Origin: Anaeromyxobacter dehalogenans 2CP-C
Lineage (GTDB): Bacteria > Myxococcota > Myxococcia > Myxococcales > Anaeromyxobacteraceae
Direction: 5' to 3'
Length of the DNA stretch: 64,000 nucleotides
NCBI RefSeq assembly: GCF_000013385.1
Contig: NC_007760.1
Span: 1,985,001 to 2,049,000 of the forward strand
Part shown: piece by piece, positions 9,501-16,279 of the stretch
Position numbering within the stretch: position 1 is the stretch's first letter
Layout of the letters: every line of letters begins with the position of its first letter
Translations under genes and position numbers: made by a program
Notes under the pieces: generated by a model
Databases searched by the model: none
Told to the model about the DNA's origin: nothing
Seen by the model: only the letters and a program-made list of their open reading frames with translations

Positions 9501-9653
9501 GAGCTCCGCGCCGAGCTCGTGCTCGGGTACTGGCTGCGGACCGACCTGCGCCTCGGCCTCGCCCACGGGTTCGGCCGGCTGCTGGCTGGAGAGTGGCGCG
9601 AGCCCGGCGTGGACCCCGTCACCGCGTACGTCACGGTTGGCCAGTCGTTCTAG
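6588..9653 (+). CDS. Peptidase-like, beta-propeller and BamA-like outer-membrane protein
   Basis: A 1021-aa exported protein with three recognisable parts. Residues 1-50 are a signal peptide with an (AV)n core ending AAARA. Residues ~55-330 resemble a gluzincin (peptidase MA-like) domain: H154-E-Y-V-H158 with the likely third zinc ligand E192 in WMAEGLAV. Residues ~350-640 carry TolB/WD40-like blades (PRWSPDGSYLAYQ, PSPSPDGQRIAFE, PAWTPDGRYLLFASD, PAVSPDGKTIAFV). The C-terminal ~350 residues look like an outer-membrane beta-barrel of the surface-antigen/BamA type ending in Phe. GTG start 6588 is coupled to the hydrolase. The role (outer-membrane proteolysis or assembly) is inferred. Confidence 0.85.
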   Translation: MTAPAPRDARPAGRAPPRRAPGAAIAVAVAVAVALACAAALALLPAAARAQLYDPAFRWRTIETPHFRVHHHQGEEALAQEVARAAERAHAILSPVLGFAPRERTEVVLSDDTDDANGLATPLPYDTIRLYAVPPPGLSELNDYRDWVSSLVFHEYVHILHLDHVGGLPALANMVFGKLFVPNGLTPSWMAEGLAVLHEADGEAVAGTGRNASAIHDMYARALALDGPFPRLDQISNPMLEWPLGSAPYLLGGRFMAFLRARYGDAAIAAFVADQGSQVWPYAPSWAGARAFDGRDFPSLWAEYAEEERRHAEAVRARVHERPVTVPTRLTRAGGRVETPRWSPDGSYLAYQKRDLDRRPGTYRVTPAGADLGLAITVDANGALSLASPREAVVAIGEVWRLHRTYDDLWAVDLVRGARRRLTDGERAGDPAVVPGGGAVVYVRHEAGGRMALVRRSLPPAPMVPEDVTLRERRDELAVPPPAQVEVLFARPGAQVYAPAPSPSPDGQRIAFELQEGGRRDLALWEHGELRRVTDDDALDTGPAWTPDGRYLLFASDRGGVYDLYAWEAATGAIRQVTNVETGAFQPAVSPDGKTIAFVTFGRDGYDVATVPFDPATWLDPTPSQPAPAASAVPPGAPAPLPSRPYRALETVGPRWWLPLWGSDGAGSIYGAMTGGTDVLARHAWALQAWWSEGGREPGYAFSYQGGWSWPTIDLSSVRYFDSAPGGRGVESVWTPLAAGLGFTFPGLADTLSFRLGWAGTSYDVLGETRRAPTSDWLEWRDGYLSEASFRAVYSDARRYVRSISPEEGRTVALTVRAADPTIGSDFGLARARLSVAQYLRVPGTRHTVLALRLAGGVAEGSIGGRAPYELGGAATVDPVAVVMQTAGVAPDQLRGYPYGWLAGTAFALGNLELRVPLLAPVRGYSTWPVFLRRVHGSVFVDAGDAFDLPGELPFAGHPFSWKEVRFAAGAELRAELVLGYWLRTDLRLGLAHGFGRLLAGEWREPGVDPVTAYVTVGQSF
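6663..6689 (+). repeat. Hexanucleotide tandem repeat (GCCGTC, 4.5 copies)
   Basis: Four and a half perfect GCCGTC units lie in frame inside the signal peptide of the gene at 6588 and encode (Ala-Val)4-Ala at residues 26-34. Gain or loss of a unit would lengthen or shorten the hydrophobic core by two residues without a frameshift. Confidence 0.9.
9650..9653. other. CTAG shared by two convergent stop codons
   Basis: The palindrome CTAG supplies TAG at 9651-9653 for the plus-strand outer-membrane gene and TAG at 9652-9650 for the minus-strand HNH gene. The two genes therefore overlap tail to tail by four bases. The same arrangement occurs at 53110 and 57017. Confidence 0.95.
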
Positions 9654-11368
9654 CCGGGCCCGGATCCCGGTCCCGATCCCGACCCCGGGAACTTCCACAC
9701 GAGCGCGTGCGGCGCCCGGCCGCGCACGCGCAGGAAGCCCCCGTGGACCGCGACGAGGTGGTGCGGCGCGCAGAGCGAGGCGAGGTTCCAGGGTTCGTCC
9801 GGTCCGCCCCGGGCGCGCTGCCACACGTGGTGCGCGTGGTCCGCCGCGCGCGTGCACCCCGGGACCAGGCAGCGCCCGCCGTCGCGCTCCAGGACCCGCC
9901 GCGCCCGCGTGCGCCGGCCGCGCAGCAGCGGTTTCCAGGTGTCGATGAAGTGCCGCGCGATGATCCCCAGGCACTCGCCGTCCCGGACCCGGCTCCCCGC
10001 GGCCAGGCGGGCCGCGCCCAGGGCCGCGTCGAGCAGCTCCACCACGCCCGCGGGCAGCCGGGCCTTCCACGCCCGGCGTGAACACATCTGCGCGTCCTCG
10101 GCTGCCTCCGCCTCGCGCCGGAGGGCCGCACAGGGCGTGGTCTCCGCGCGCGCGATCCACGCCTCGACCGTGTCCTCGTCCGCCGCGCTCGCGATGACGA
10201 CCGCCTTCCCGTAGCTCACGCGCCCCTCCGCGAGGGCGGCCCGGAGCGGCGGCAGCTCGTACAGGCGCCGCTCGAGCGCGATGCGCTGCTCGACCGCGCG
10301 GAGCGACATGCCCAGCCGCTCGGCGCAGTAGTGGCCGAAGGAGGCGAAGCCCGCCTCGCGCCAGAGGCCCAGCGTGCGCATGAGCAGGCCCAGGTGGCCC
10401 ACCAGCGCGTCCCAGCGCGTGCGCATCGCCGCCCACTCGCGCAGGCGCGCGTCCAGCGCATGCACGTCGCCCGGCGCCAGCGCGTCCCCCAGCTCCGGCG
10501 CCGGCAGCGGCTCCAGCCGCTCCAGGTAGCTCCAGCGCTCCGTTTCCTGCTCCAGCGCGAGCCGCGCCGCGTCCCACCACTCGCTGCCCCGGCCCCACGG
10601 AGCGCCTTCCAGCGCGCCCGCCGCCGCGGCCGCGGCCTCCGGGTCGAGGTCCTCGAGGCGAAGCCGCTCCGGCTCCGGGTGCGAGCCGAGGTACTCCTGG
10701 CAGATCGCCTCGAGCCGTTGCCACGGCTGCGCCGTCGCGCCCAGCGAGGCGCCCGCCAGCGAGAGCGCCTCGCGGAGCGCCGCGCGGTCCGGCTCGGAGA
10801 TCTCGAGCTCCAGCGGCACCAGCCGTTCGGCGGCCTCCCCCACGTCCGCCGTGCCGCGGCCGCCGCTTGCCTCGTCCCGCACCGCCACCGCGAGCGCCCG
10901 GACCGTCTCGACCCGCGCCCGCGCCACCCAGCGCTCCTCGTCCGGTCCCCGCGCCACGCCCAGGACCGCCTGCGCCTTGCGCAGCGTCACCTCGCCCGCG
11001 CGCACCGCCGCGTCGAGCAGCGGGCGCTCGTCCAGGCCGGCCGAGAGCCGCGCCAGCCGCCGGGAGGTGGACTCCGGGAGTCCCAGCCGCTCGCGCGCGT
11101 AGTCGCCCAGGCTCGAGTAGCCCAGCCGCAGCGGACCGCCGGCCTTCTCGATCGCACGCAGCCCCCGGCCCAGCGCCACGTCCAGCGCCCCCGCGCCCCG
11201 GGCCACCCATGCCAGCAACCCGTCGATCAGCTCCGCCGCCTCCGGCCGGAGGACGAACCGCCGCTCGGTCGGCCGCGGAACCTCCAGCACCCAGGCCTGC
11301 GCCGCGAGCGCCTCCAGTCCCGGCGGGCAGTCAAGCGGCTGGATTTCCTGGCGAACGTTCGCGTCCAC
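9650..11368 (-). CDS. HNH endonuclease-domain protein
   Basis: The 572-aa protein is mostly alpha-helical with a C-terminal HNH nuclease domain: CLVPGCTRAADHAHHVWQR, then NLASLCAPHHLVAVHG, giving the CxxC, H-H, N and CxxH residues of the family. The middle repeats a helical unit twice (YSSLGDYARERLGLPESTSR; FASFGHYCAERLGMSLRAVE), like the multicopy DUF222-type HNH proteins of actinobacteria and myxobacteria. It ends with a GSGPGSGPG tail. The GTG at 11368 is the first start where the helical domain becomes clear. DNA target and biological role are unknown; it may be a mobile or house-cleaning nuclease. Confidence 0.82.
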   Translation of the reverse strand: MDANVRQEIQPLDCPPGLEALAAQAWVLEVPRPTERRFVLRPEAAELIDGLLAWVARGAGALDVALGRGLRAIEKAGGPLRLGYSSLGDYARERLGLPESTSRRLARLSAGLDERPLLDAAVRAGEVTLRKAQAVLGVARGPDEERWVARARVETVRALAVAVRDEASGGRGTADVGEAAERLVPLELEISEPDRAALREALSLAGASLGATAQPWQRLEAICQEYLGSHPEPERLRLEDLDPEAAAAAAGALEGAPWGRGSEWWDAARLALEQETERWSYLERLEPLPAPELGDALAPGDVHALDARLREWAAMRTRWDALVGHLGLLMRTLGLWREAGFASFGHYCAERLGMSLRAVEQRIALERRLYELPPLRAALAEGRVSYGKAVVIASAADEDTVEAWIARAETTPCAALRREAEAAEDAQMCSRRAWKARLPAGVVELLDAALGAARLAAGSRVRDGECLGIIARHFIDTWKPLLRGRRTRARRVLERDGGRCLVPGCTRAADHAHHVWQRARGGPDEPWNLASLCAPHHLVAVHGGFLRVRGRAPHALVWKFPGSGSGPGSGPG

Positions 11369-11429
11369 GCCACGAGGCGTAGCACGCGCGTCTGACACTC
11401 GGAGCGAAGGCCGCGGAGTCGCGGATGGG

Positions 11430-11768
11430 TCAGGCCGGCCGCGGCGCCCGGATGGCCCGGACGATGCGGAACGGCGCCGAGACCAGCGTGCGGGCGAGCT
11501 GCCAGGTGTCGCGGACCAGGTCGGAGAGGATGTCGGAGAGCGCCTCCTCGTGGATCTCCTCCAGGCGCTCCTGCTCCGCCGCCTCCGCCCGCTCGATCGC
11601 GTTCTCGGCCGCCATCTGCACGACCCGCTCGCGCTCCGCCTCCCGGGCCTCCCGCGACTGGGCCGCAGCGTCGCCCACGAAGCGCTTGCCCGGCGCAGAA
11701 CGCCGCACCTCCACCCGCTGCTGCGCCAGCACCTGCTTCGCTGCCCCCGGCCGATTCTTGACCGCCAT
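11430..11768 (-). CDS. Small coiled-coil protein, unknown function
   Basis: The 112-aa product has a basic N-terminus (MAVKNRPGAAKQVLAQQRVEV), a long charged helix with heptad character (REAREAERERVVQMAAENAI, then AEAAEQERLEEIHEEALS) and a C-terminal amphipathic region ending RIVRAIRAPRPA. No family is recognised. A TAGCTT hexamer sits exactly six bases before the ATG, so the mRNA is predicted to be leaderless. It is transcribed away from the tRNA-Thr gene. Confidence 0.65.
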   Translation of the reverse strand: MAVKNRPGAAKQVLAQQRVEVRRSAPGKRFVGDAAAQSREAREAERERVVQMAAENAIERAEAAEQERLEEIHEEALSDILSDLVRDTWQLARTLVSAPFRIVRAIRAPRPA

Positions 11769-11774
11769 GGACGG

Positions 11775-11780
11775 AAGCTA
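11775..11780 (-). promoter_or_regulatory. Candidate -10 box (TAGCTT), leaderless start
   Basis: TAGCTT on the minus strand ends six bases before the ATG at 11768, placing the expected transcription start on the A of the start codon. Confidence 0.45.
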
Positions 11781-11829
11781 GGCGCGCCCCCGCCCCCGCG
11801 CGACCGCCCGCGGCCCAGGCCTGCGAGCC

Positions 11830-11858
11830 CTTGCGGCCCGCCGTGGGCGATGCTAGAA
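11830..11858 (+). promoter_or_regulatory. Promoter of tRNA-Thr
   Basis: TTGCGG (11830-11835) and TAGAAA (11853-11858) are spaced by exactly 17 bp, with TGC just before the -10 (extended -10). The tRNA 5' end lies 22 bp beyond the -10. This is a standard housekeeping-type layout. Confidence 0.6.
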
Positions 11859-11879
11859 AACGCGCGCTTCTGCAGGGCC

Positions 11880-11955
<76 letters not shown>

Positions 11956-11980
11956 GATTCCGCAACAAAATCAGAAGGTT

Positions 11981-12016
11981 CGAAGGCCCGCTTGGTTCAC
12001 ACTGAGCGGGCCTTCG
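11981..12016 (+). terminator. Hairpin downstream of tRNA-Thr
   Basis: A perfect 12-bp stem (11981-11992 CGAAGGCCCGCT, 12005-12016 AGCGGGCCTTCG) encloses a 12-base loop 28 bp beyond the tRNA. No U-run follows, so the hairpin is strong but intrinsic termination is uncertain. It belongs to the island, because the chromosomal terminator now lies past attR. Confidence 0.6.
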
Positions 12017-12021
12017 TGCAT

Positions 12022-12044
12022 CCACAACCCACCTACAACCCACC
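12022..12044 (+). repeat. Paired ACAACCCA repeat, left island end
   Basis: Two copies of ACAACCCA (starting 12024 and 12035) are spaced 11 bp apart, about one helical turn. The same pair occurs in the same orientation at 15373-15395 near the other end. Position and spacing resemble arm-type integrase-binding sites of tyrosine-recombinase att regions. The function is inferred. Confidence 0.6.
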
Positions 12045-12217
12045 GCCTGCCCGGCTACTAGGGCGGCGTGACCAAGTAGTTTTCTCGGCGCACCGGTGCC
12101 CGCGTCGAGCCCTCCGCGAACCTCGCGTTGCCGCGAGACGTGCGCGAGTCGCGGTGTCAGACGCACCGGGTAGAACGGCACCCGCAGGCTGGTCCTCCCC
12201 TGCCCTCGGAGTCGTCC

Positions 12218-13294
12218 ATGGCAACGACGCGGTTCCACTTCGCGGCCCTCCTGAAGAAGGTGAACCCTTCCGACGAGCGGCTGGAGGTCGCGCAGGACCG
12301 GCCCGGCGAGGTCCGCGACTGGCTGAAGGATCACGAGTTCGCGACGAAGAGCCCGCACTCCCGTCTGTCCGGCTCGTACGCACGCGACACCGCGATCCTC
12401 GACATCAAGGACGTGGACGTCCTCGTGTTCCTGCCGGACGACCAGCTCGACCGGACGCCGAACGCGGTCTTGCTGGAGGTGAAGAAGGTGCTCGACGGGT
12501 ACCCCGGCGCGAACGTCGAGACTTCGGGCCAGCGGCGGTCCGTCCGCATGGATTTCCCGGACGAGAACCTGCGCCTCGACATCGTGCCCGTCGTCGCGAA
12601 GGACGGGCTGGAGAAGCAGCTCTCGGTCCCGGACCGCCCGGCCGCGAAGTGGATCAAGTCCGATCCCCTGGGCTACGCCGAGCGCCTGTCGCGCGTGAAC
12701 CAGAAGAACAACGGCAAGCTCGTGCCGCTCGTGAAGCTCGTCAAGGCTTGGCGCGACGTGCAGATGAAGGTGCGGCGCCCGAAGAGCTACGTGCTCGAGG
12801 TCATGGCGCTCTACGCCGTCGAGAACGGGGACATCACGTTGAACGGCGAGTCCACGGCGCGGAACCTCGCCGACTTCTTCTCCCACATCGCCGCGAAGTA
12901 CGCCGACCTGATGGAGAACGGGAAGGAGTCGCCGCGCATCCCGGATCCGATGATCCCGACGAACCTCATCACCAAGCACTGGGACCGCAGCCACTTCGAA
13001 ACGTTCATGCGGCGCATCCGCGAGGCAGACAAGGCCGCGCAGAACGCGCTGAAGACGGACGACGACGACGCGGCCTCGGCGGAGTGGGCGAAGGTGTTCG
13101 GGGAGTACTGGCCGACGGCGGACGAGGCGAAGGCGGAGGCGAAGAAGCAGGCCCAGGTGGCGGCGGTCGCGCCGGGCAAGACCAAGGTCACGAATACCGG
13201 CGGCGTGGCCGGCTACGGGAGCGCGGGGACGATCGCGACCGCGGCGACGAGCTTCCACGGTGGCCACCGGAGCGGAGATGACTCCGACGCGTAG
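12218..13294 (+). CDS. CBASS CD-NTase (cGAS/DncV-like nucleotidyltransferase)
   Basis: The 358-aa signal-generating enzyme has a pol-beta-type core: GSYARDT at 52-58, then D65-V-D67, and the third acid D121 in LRLDIVPV. These are the metal-binding residues that make cyclic oligonucleotides after phage infection. A helical C-terminal lobe follows (KLVPLVKLVKAWR, then YVLEVMALYAVENG). The final ~40 residues are a Gly/Ala/Thr-rich flexible tail ending GDDSDA, a plausible target for the E2-like partner encoded next. The ATG at 12218 has GGAG upstream. The product nucleotide cannot be predicted by eye. Confidence 0.9.
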   Translation: MATTRFHFAALLKKVNPSDERLEVAQDRPGEVRDWLKDHEFATKSPHSRLSGSYARDTAILDIKDVDVLVFLPDDQLDRTPNAVLLEVKKVLDGYPGANVETSGQRRSVRMDFPDENLRLDIVPVVAKDGLEKQLSVPDRPAAKWIKSDPLGYAERLSRVNQKNNGKLVPLVKLVKAWRDVQMKVRRPKSYVLEVMALYAVENGDITLNGESTARNLADFFSHIAAKYADLMENGKESPRIPDPMIPTNLITKHWDRSHFETFMRRIREADKAAQNALKTDDDDAASAEWAKVFGEYWPTADEAKAEAKKQAQVAAVAPGKTKVTNTGGVAGYGSAGTIATAATSFHGGHRSGDDSDA

Positions 13295-13718
13295 GGGCCC
13301 GAACGTTCCACTGCGGCAGGTCGCGCGCATGCGCGCGCTCTGGCCGTCGATGAAGCATCGCCTGGGCCCGCCTCACCATCGCACCGTCGTCTGGGAGGGG
13401 TACCTCCAGCCGACGCCGGAGTCGCCCCGGTACTTCATCCGCGTCACGTACGGTCCGTACACTCTTCCGAAGGTTTTCGTCCTTTCCCCGAAGCTCCGCA
13501 CCGACGCGCCGCACGTCTATCCGAAGGACCGCTCCCTCTGCCTGTACTGGCCTGAGGAGTGGCGGTGGAGCGACGGCGAGTCGATCGCCGACACGATCAT
13601 GGGCTGGGCGGCGCTCTGGCTCTACTACTACGAGGTCTGGACCGCGACCGGCGAGTGGATGGGACCCGAGTCGCCTCACGCGACCGGCACCCCGAAGTCA
13701 CCGGCGGTAGCGGCGTAA
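13278..13718 (+). CDS. E2-like conjugating protein of type II-short CBASS
   Basis: The 146-aa protein has a bacterial E2 (UBC-like) core: strands YFIRVTYGPYTLPKVFVLSP, then the active-site block PHVYPKDRSLCLYWPEEW with H79 and candidate catalytic C88. It ends with a helical region containing WLYYYEVW. No E1 (adenylating) or JAB (deconjugating) gene is present, as in type II-short CBASS, where a lone E2 acts on the CD-NTase. The start at 13278 is preferred because GGAG lies six bases upstream; an ATG at 13260 is possible. It overlaps the CD-NTase gene by 17 bp, implying coupled translation. Confidence 0.85.
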   Translation: MTPTRRGPNVPLRQVARMRALWPSMKHRLGPPHHRTVVWEGYLQPTPESPRYFIRVTYGPYTLPKVFVLSPKLRTDAPHVYPKDRSLCLYWPEEWRWSDGESIADTIMGWAALWLYYYEVWTATGEWMGPESPHATGTPKSPAVAA

Positions 13719-13746
13719 GCCTGGTCGTCGAGGAGGGCGCGGCCTC

Positions 13747-15210
13747 ATGGGCGAGTCCAGCGGGACGCGGCTTGAAGGTGACCGGTACCAGCACCTCTAC
13801 AGCTGGTACGAGATCCTGCGGCTCCTCGATGACGCCTCGCCTTTCGAAGCCGCCACGATCGAACACCCTCACGCCGGCGCAGCCGATGACCTGACGCTCC
13901 ACGCGAAGGCCGGATCCGGCGCGCGGTCGCGGTTCGTCCAGGTGAAGTGGCATGTGGACCACCGCGGCCATTACTCGTTCGACTTCCTGATCCGCGCCGA
14001 AGAGGGTGAGCGAAGCCTGCTCAAGAAGCTGTTCGACAGCTGGCGCGTGCTCAAGGCTGGCGAGCCGATCGAGGTCTGGCTCGTGAGCAACTGGGCTCCG
14101 GCTCCGCACCCTGACCTGGGGCCGTACATCGACGGGCGCTCGCTCTCGCTGCTGGAGGCCTTCTTCTCGGGGGGTGGGCGGTCCAAGGTCGGGCGGACGC
14201 GGAGGTCGTGGCAGCGCGCGCTCGGCGCGACCGAGGAAGAAGTTCAGGCGTTTTGTCGCGATCTCCGGTTTCACCTCGGGTTCAGCAGCATCACGACGCT
14301 CGAAGAGCAGCTCGATGACCGCATGGCGCATTACGGTCTCCGGCTCGGCAAGGAGGCCCGCTCGATCGCCCGCGACGAGATCGCGGAGCGCATCGAGCTC
14401 GGCGGCGGCAAGAAGCGGCTGACGCGTGCCGACATCCTCGAGATCATCGACACTCGAGGACTCCGCGCGCGACATCCCGACGATCCGCCCGCTCGGCTCT
14501 GGATCCAGGGTTGGGCAAGGCAGGCGTGGGATCGCCCGCCGTCTGCCGAGCTGGACTGGACCGAGCACTTCGACCGCGACACCCGGAGAGTCCCGTCGCC
14601 GGAGGTGTGGGAGTCCAAGCTCCTCCCCGATCTTCGTCAGGTTCGGGATGACCTCGCGCGGCGCGACGCGAAGTACATCGACTTTCGCGGGAAGCTGCCC
14701 CTCTCGGCGGTGCTCGCGGTGGGCTCGACTTTCCCGCAGGTCGGCGGCTTCAAGTTCCGCGCGGAGCAGCCGACGGCGGGCGATCTACAGTTGTGGCGCT
14801 CGGACGTCGCACCGACCGAACGCAGGTTCGTGATCAAGACCGAGGACGTGACGCCCGGACCGGACGTCGTCGTCGGGCTCGCCGTCACTGGCGATGGGCT
14901 GCCGGATCTGCGGCGGTTCCACGCCACGATCGCGCTCGGTCCTCTCGTCTATGCCGAGCCGGACGTAGGCGTTGGCCCAGCCGTCCTGAAGTCCGCGGGC
15001 GACGCCGTGGGGCTCGCGATGTCGGCCAAGCAGATCCTTCGCGACGCTCGTGCGAAATACGGCGCCGCAAGAATCCACCTCGTGCCGTACGGCCCCGCGA
15101 CGCTCTTCTTGTTCCTCGGCCAGGTCCTGAACGCGCTCGGTCCCCTCGTCGTGTACGAGCGGACCGCGGACGGGGGCTACAAGCCGGGAGTCGCCCTGCG
15201 CACCGGGTGA
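13747..15210 (+). CDS. cap4: CBASS effector: DUF4297-type nuclease fused to SAVED domain
   Basis: The 487-aa effector matches the Cap4 layout. The N-terminal PD-(D/E)XK-like nuclease shows GDRYQHLYSWYEILRLL, a likely metal acid at D48, and Q65-V-K67 in RFVQVKWH. A linker helical region spans ~130-300. The C-terminal SAVED ligand-sensing domain runs ~310-487, with LAVGSTFPQVGG, then ARIHLVPYGPATLFLFLGQ and VLNALGPLVVYER. In this family a cyclic oligonucleotide made by the CD-NTase binds SAVED and triggers DNA degradation and abortive infection. GAGGAGGG lies about ten bases before the ATG, 28 bp after the E2 gene. The gene is complete. Confidence 0.88.
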   Translation: MGESSGTRLEGDRYQHLYSWYEILRLLDDASPFEAATIEHPHAGAADDLTLHAKAGSGARSRFVQVKWHVDHRGHYSFDFLIRAEEGERSLLKKLFDSWRVLKAGEPIEVWLVSNWAPAPHPDLGPYIDGRSLSLLEAFFSGGGRSKVGRTRRSWQRALGATEEEVQAFCRDLRFHLGFSSITTLEEQLDDRMAHYGLRLGKEARSIARDEIAERIELGGGKKRLTRADILEIIDTRGLRARHPDDPPARLWIQGWARQAWDRPPSAELDWTEHFDRDTRRVPSPEVWESKLLPDLRQVRDDLARRDAKYIDFRGKLPLSAVLAVGSTFPQVGGFKFRAEQPTAGDLQLWRSDVAPTERRFVIKTEDVTPGPDVVVGLAVTGDGLPDLRRFHATIALGPLVYAEPDVGVGPAVLKSAGDAVGLAMSAKQILRDARAKYGAARIHLVPYGPATLFLFLGQVLNALGPLVVYERTADGGYKPGVALRTG

Positions 15211-15326
15211 CGGACGCAACCAACCGACTACCGAGCGCCCGGTCATCCTGAGGCCCCTTCGCGTCCGGGTGCTCTCGTCCGCGGGGCGCGGTCTCGGTCG
15301 CGAGCTTACGGGCGCAGGAGACGGTG

Positions 15327-15349
15327 ACTGATTGTTAATCAGTAGGTCC
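15327..15349 (+). repeat. Third, degenerate copy of the tRNA anticodon-arm core
   Basis: These 23 bases match 11906-11928 of tRNA-Thr at 21 positions. The two differences fall in the anticodon, turning CGT into GTT (Asn). No other tRNA arms surround it, so it is not a tRNA gene. It lies inside the right end of the island, just before the ACAACCCA pair. Confidence 0.75.
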
Positions 15350-15372
15350 TCGCGCCTTCGCGCACCTCGAAG

Positions 15373-15395
15373 CCACAACCCATATACAACCCACT
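15373..15395 (+). repeat. Paired ACAACCCA repeat, right island end
   Basis: ACAACCCA occurs at 15375 and again about 11 bp later, in the same orientation as the pair at 12022-12044. It lies 81 bp inside attR. It is a candidate recombinase or accessory-protein binding site. Confidence 0.6.
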
Positions 15396-15475
15396 CCCCC
15401 CTCAAAAGCCCCCATTCTCTCCCCATCCGATCATCACCAAAGCGCTGTGGCACAGCATATTGGTGCATGACTGCC

Positions 15476-15520
15476 GATTCGTAATCAGTAGGTCCCCAGT
15501 TCAAGTCTGGGTGTCGGCTC
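15476..15520 (+). repeat. attR: 45-bp copy of the tRNA-Thr 3' half
   Basis: This segment is identical to 11909-11953. It lacks the acceptor 5' strand and D arm, so it is a displaced 3' half, not a second tRNA. It marks the right boundary of the island. Confidence 0.92.
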
Positions 15521-15526
15521 TGAAAT

Positions 15527-15567
15527 AACGGGCGCTTGGCCTCACGGCCGGGCGCCCGTTGTTCTTT
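15527..15567 (+). terminator. Ancestral tRNA-Thr terminator, displaced by the island
   Basis: AACGGGCGC (15527-15535) pairs perfectly with GCGCCCGTT (15552-15560) and is followed by TTGTTCTTT, a rho-independent signal. It starts seven bases after attR, where the terminator of an uninterrupted tRNA-Thr gene would lie. From here to 15705 no gene or other signal was seen. Confidence 0.75.
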
Positions 15568-15705
15568 GAGGGAGGGACGTGTGCGGGGCCTGGGATGGCC
15601 CGGCGCCGCGCCCGCGCTCGTGATCCTGATGCCTCGACGGCTCGTCGCGCGCGCGCCGTACGCGGTGGGCCGCCTCGCGCGCTCGCGGCGCGCGACGGGC
15701 GGCCG

Positions 15706-16128
15706 TCAGCGGCTGAGCTCGGCCGCAAGCGGTGGGACCAGGGTGGAACCAGCGCAGTAGGCGCTTGCGCCGCTCACGATGGCGAGAACGTGCCCGTCCA
15801 TCCCGACGTCGATCCGCACGTCCTGCCCAAGCGCACAGGCGTAGTCGACACAGCGCCACTCGCAGTGGAACGCGACGGGCGTCCTTGGTGTGGTGGTCTC
15901 GTCGTACGTGTTCCAGCCGAAGGCGTCCGGCGGGCATGTGACGTGGGTGTCGAGCAGGAGCGGATCGTCGAACGTGCGCGTCCGGATCAGTTCGACCGGT
16001 GTGTCGCAGGAGAGGTCGATCGCGGCCTCGTCCGGCGCCGGCTCGCCGAACACATAGTACGGCCGCGGGTCCTCGCCCGCACACGCCGCTACCAGCACCG
16101 CCACCAGGCCCACTCCCCGAGAAGTCAT
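15706..16128 (-). CDS. Predicted lipoprotein, unknown function
   Basis: The 140-aa product starts MTSRGVGLVAVLVAACAGED, a signal peptide with lipobox LVAAC; Cys15 would be lipidated. The mature part has several Cys (LSCDTPVEL, HVTCPP, FHCEWRCVDYACALG, SAYCAG) that could form disulfides in the periplasm. No family is recognised. The ATG at 16128 is supported by the signal peptide and by TACTCT exactly six bases upstream, which predicts a leaderless mRNA. Confidence 0.7.
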   Translation of the reverse strand: MTSRGVGLVAVLVAACAGEDPRPYYVFGEPAPDEAAIDLSCDTPVELIRTRTFDDPLLLDTHVTCPPDAFGWNTYDETTTPRTPVAFHCEWRCVDYACALGQDVRIDVGMDGHVLAIVSGASAYCAGSTLVPPLAAELSR

Positions 16129-16134
16129 ACCGGC

Positions 16135-16140
16135 AGAGTA
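16135..16140 (-). promoter_or_regulatory. Candidate -10 box (TACTCT), leaderless start
   Basis: TACTCT on the minus strand, preceded by TGC, ends six bases before the ATG at 16128. Confidence 0.5.
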
Positions 16141-16279
16141 GCAGACCCGCACTCGTTGTTCAGAGGGGTGCGATCCCTCCCCACGGGCGCCGCACGGAGA
16201 AATGACGAGGCTCAATGTGCGCGTTCGCGGCGCGGCTGGCGCTCACCGCGCTCTGCCGGCGCCGCGGTCGCCCCTCACC

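Noticed and set aside
6210-11210. A 1,600-codon minus-strand open frame
   Set aside because: High GC leaves stop codons rare in one antisense phase. The product has no domains and lies opposite genes with clear motifs.
15327-15349. tRNA-Asn gene
   Set aside because: The anticodon arm with GTT is convincing, but no acceptor, D or T arm can be folded around it.
15476-15520. Second tRNA-Thr gene
   Set aside because: Only the 3' half is present; there is no acceptor 5' strand or D arm upstream. It is the attR copy.
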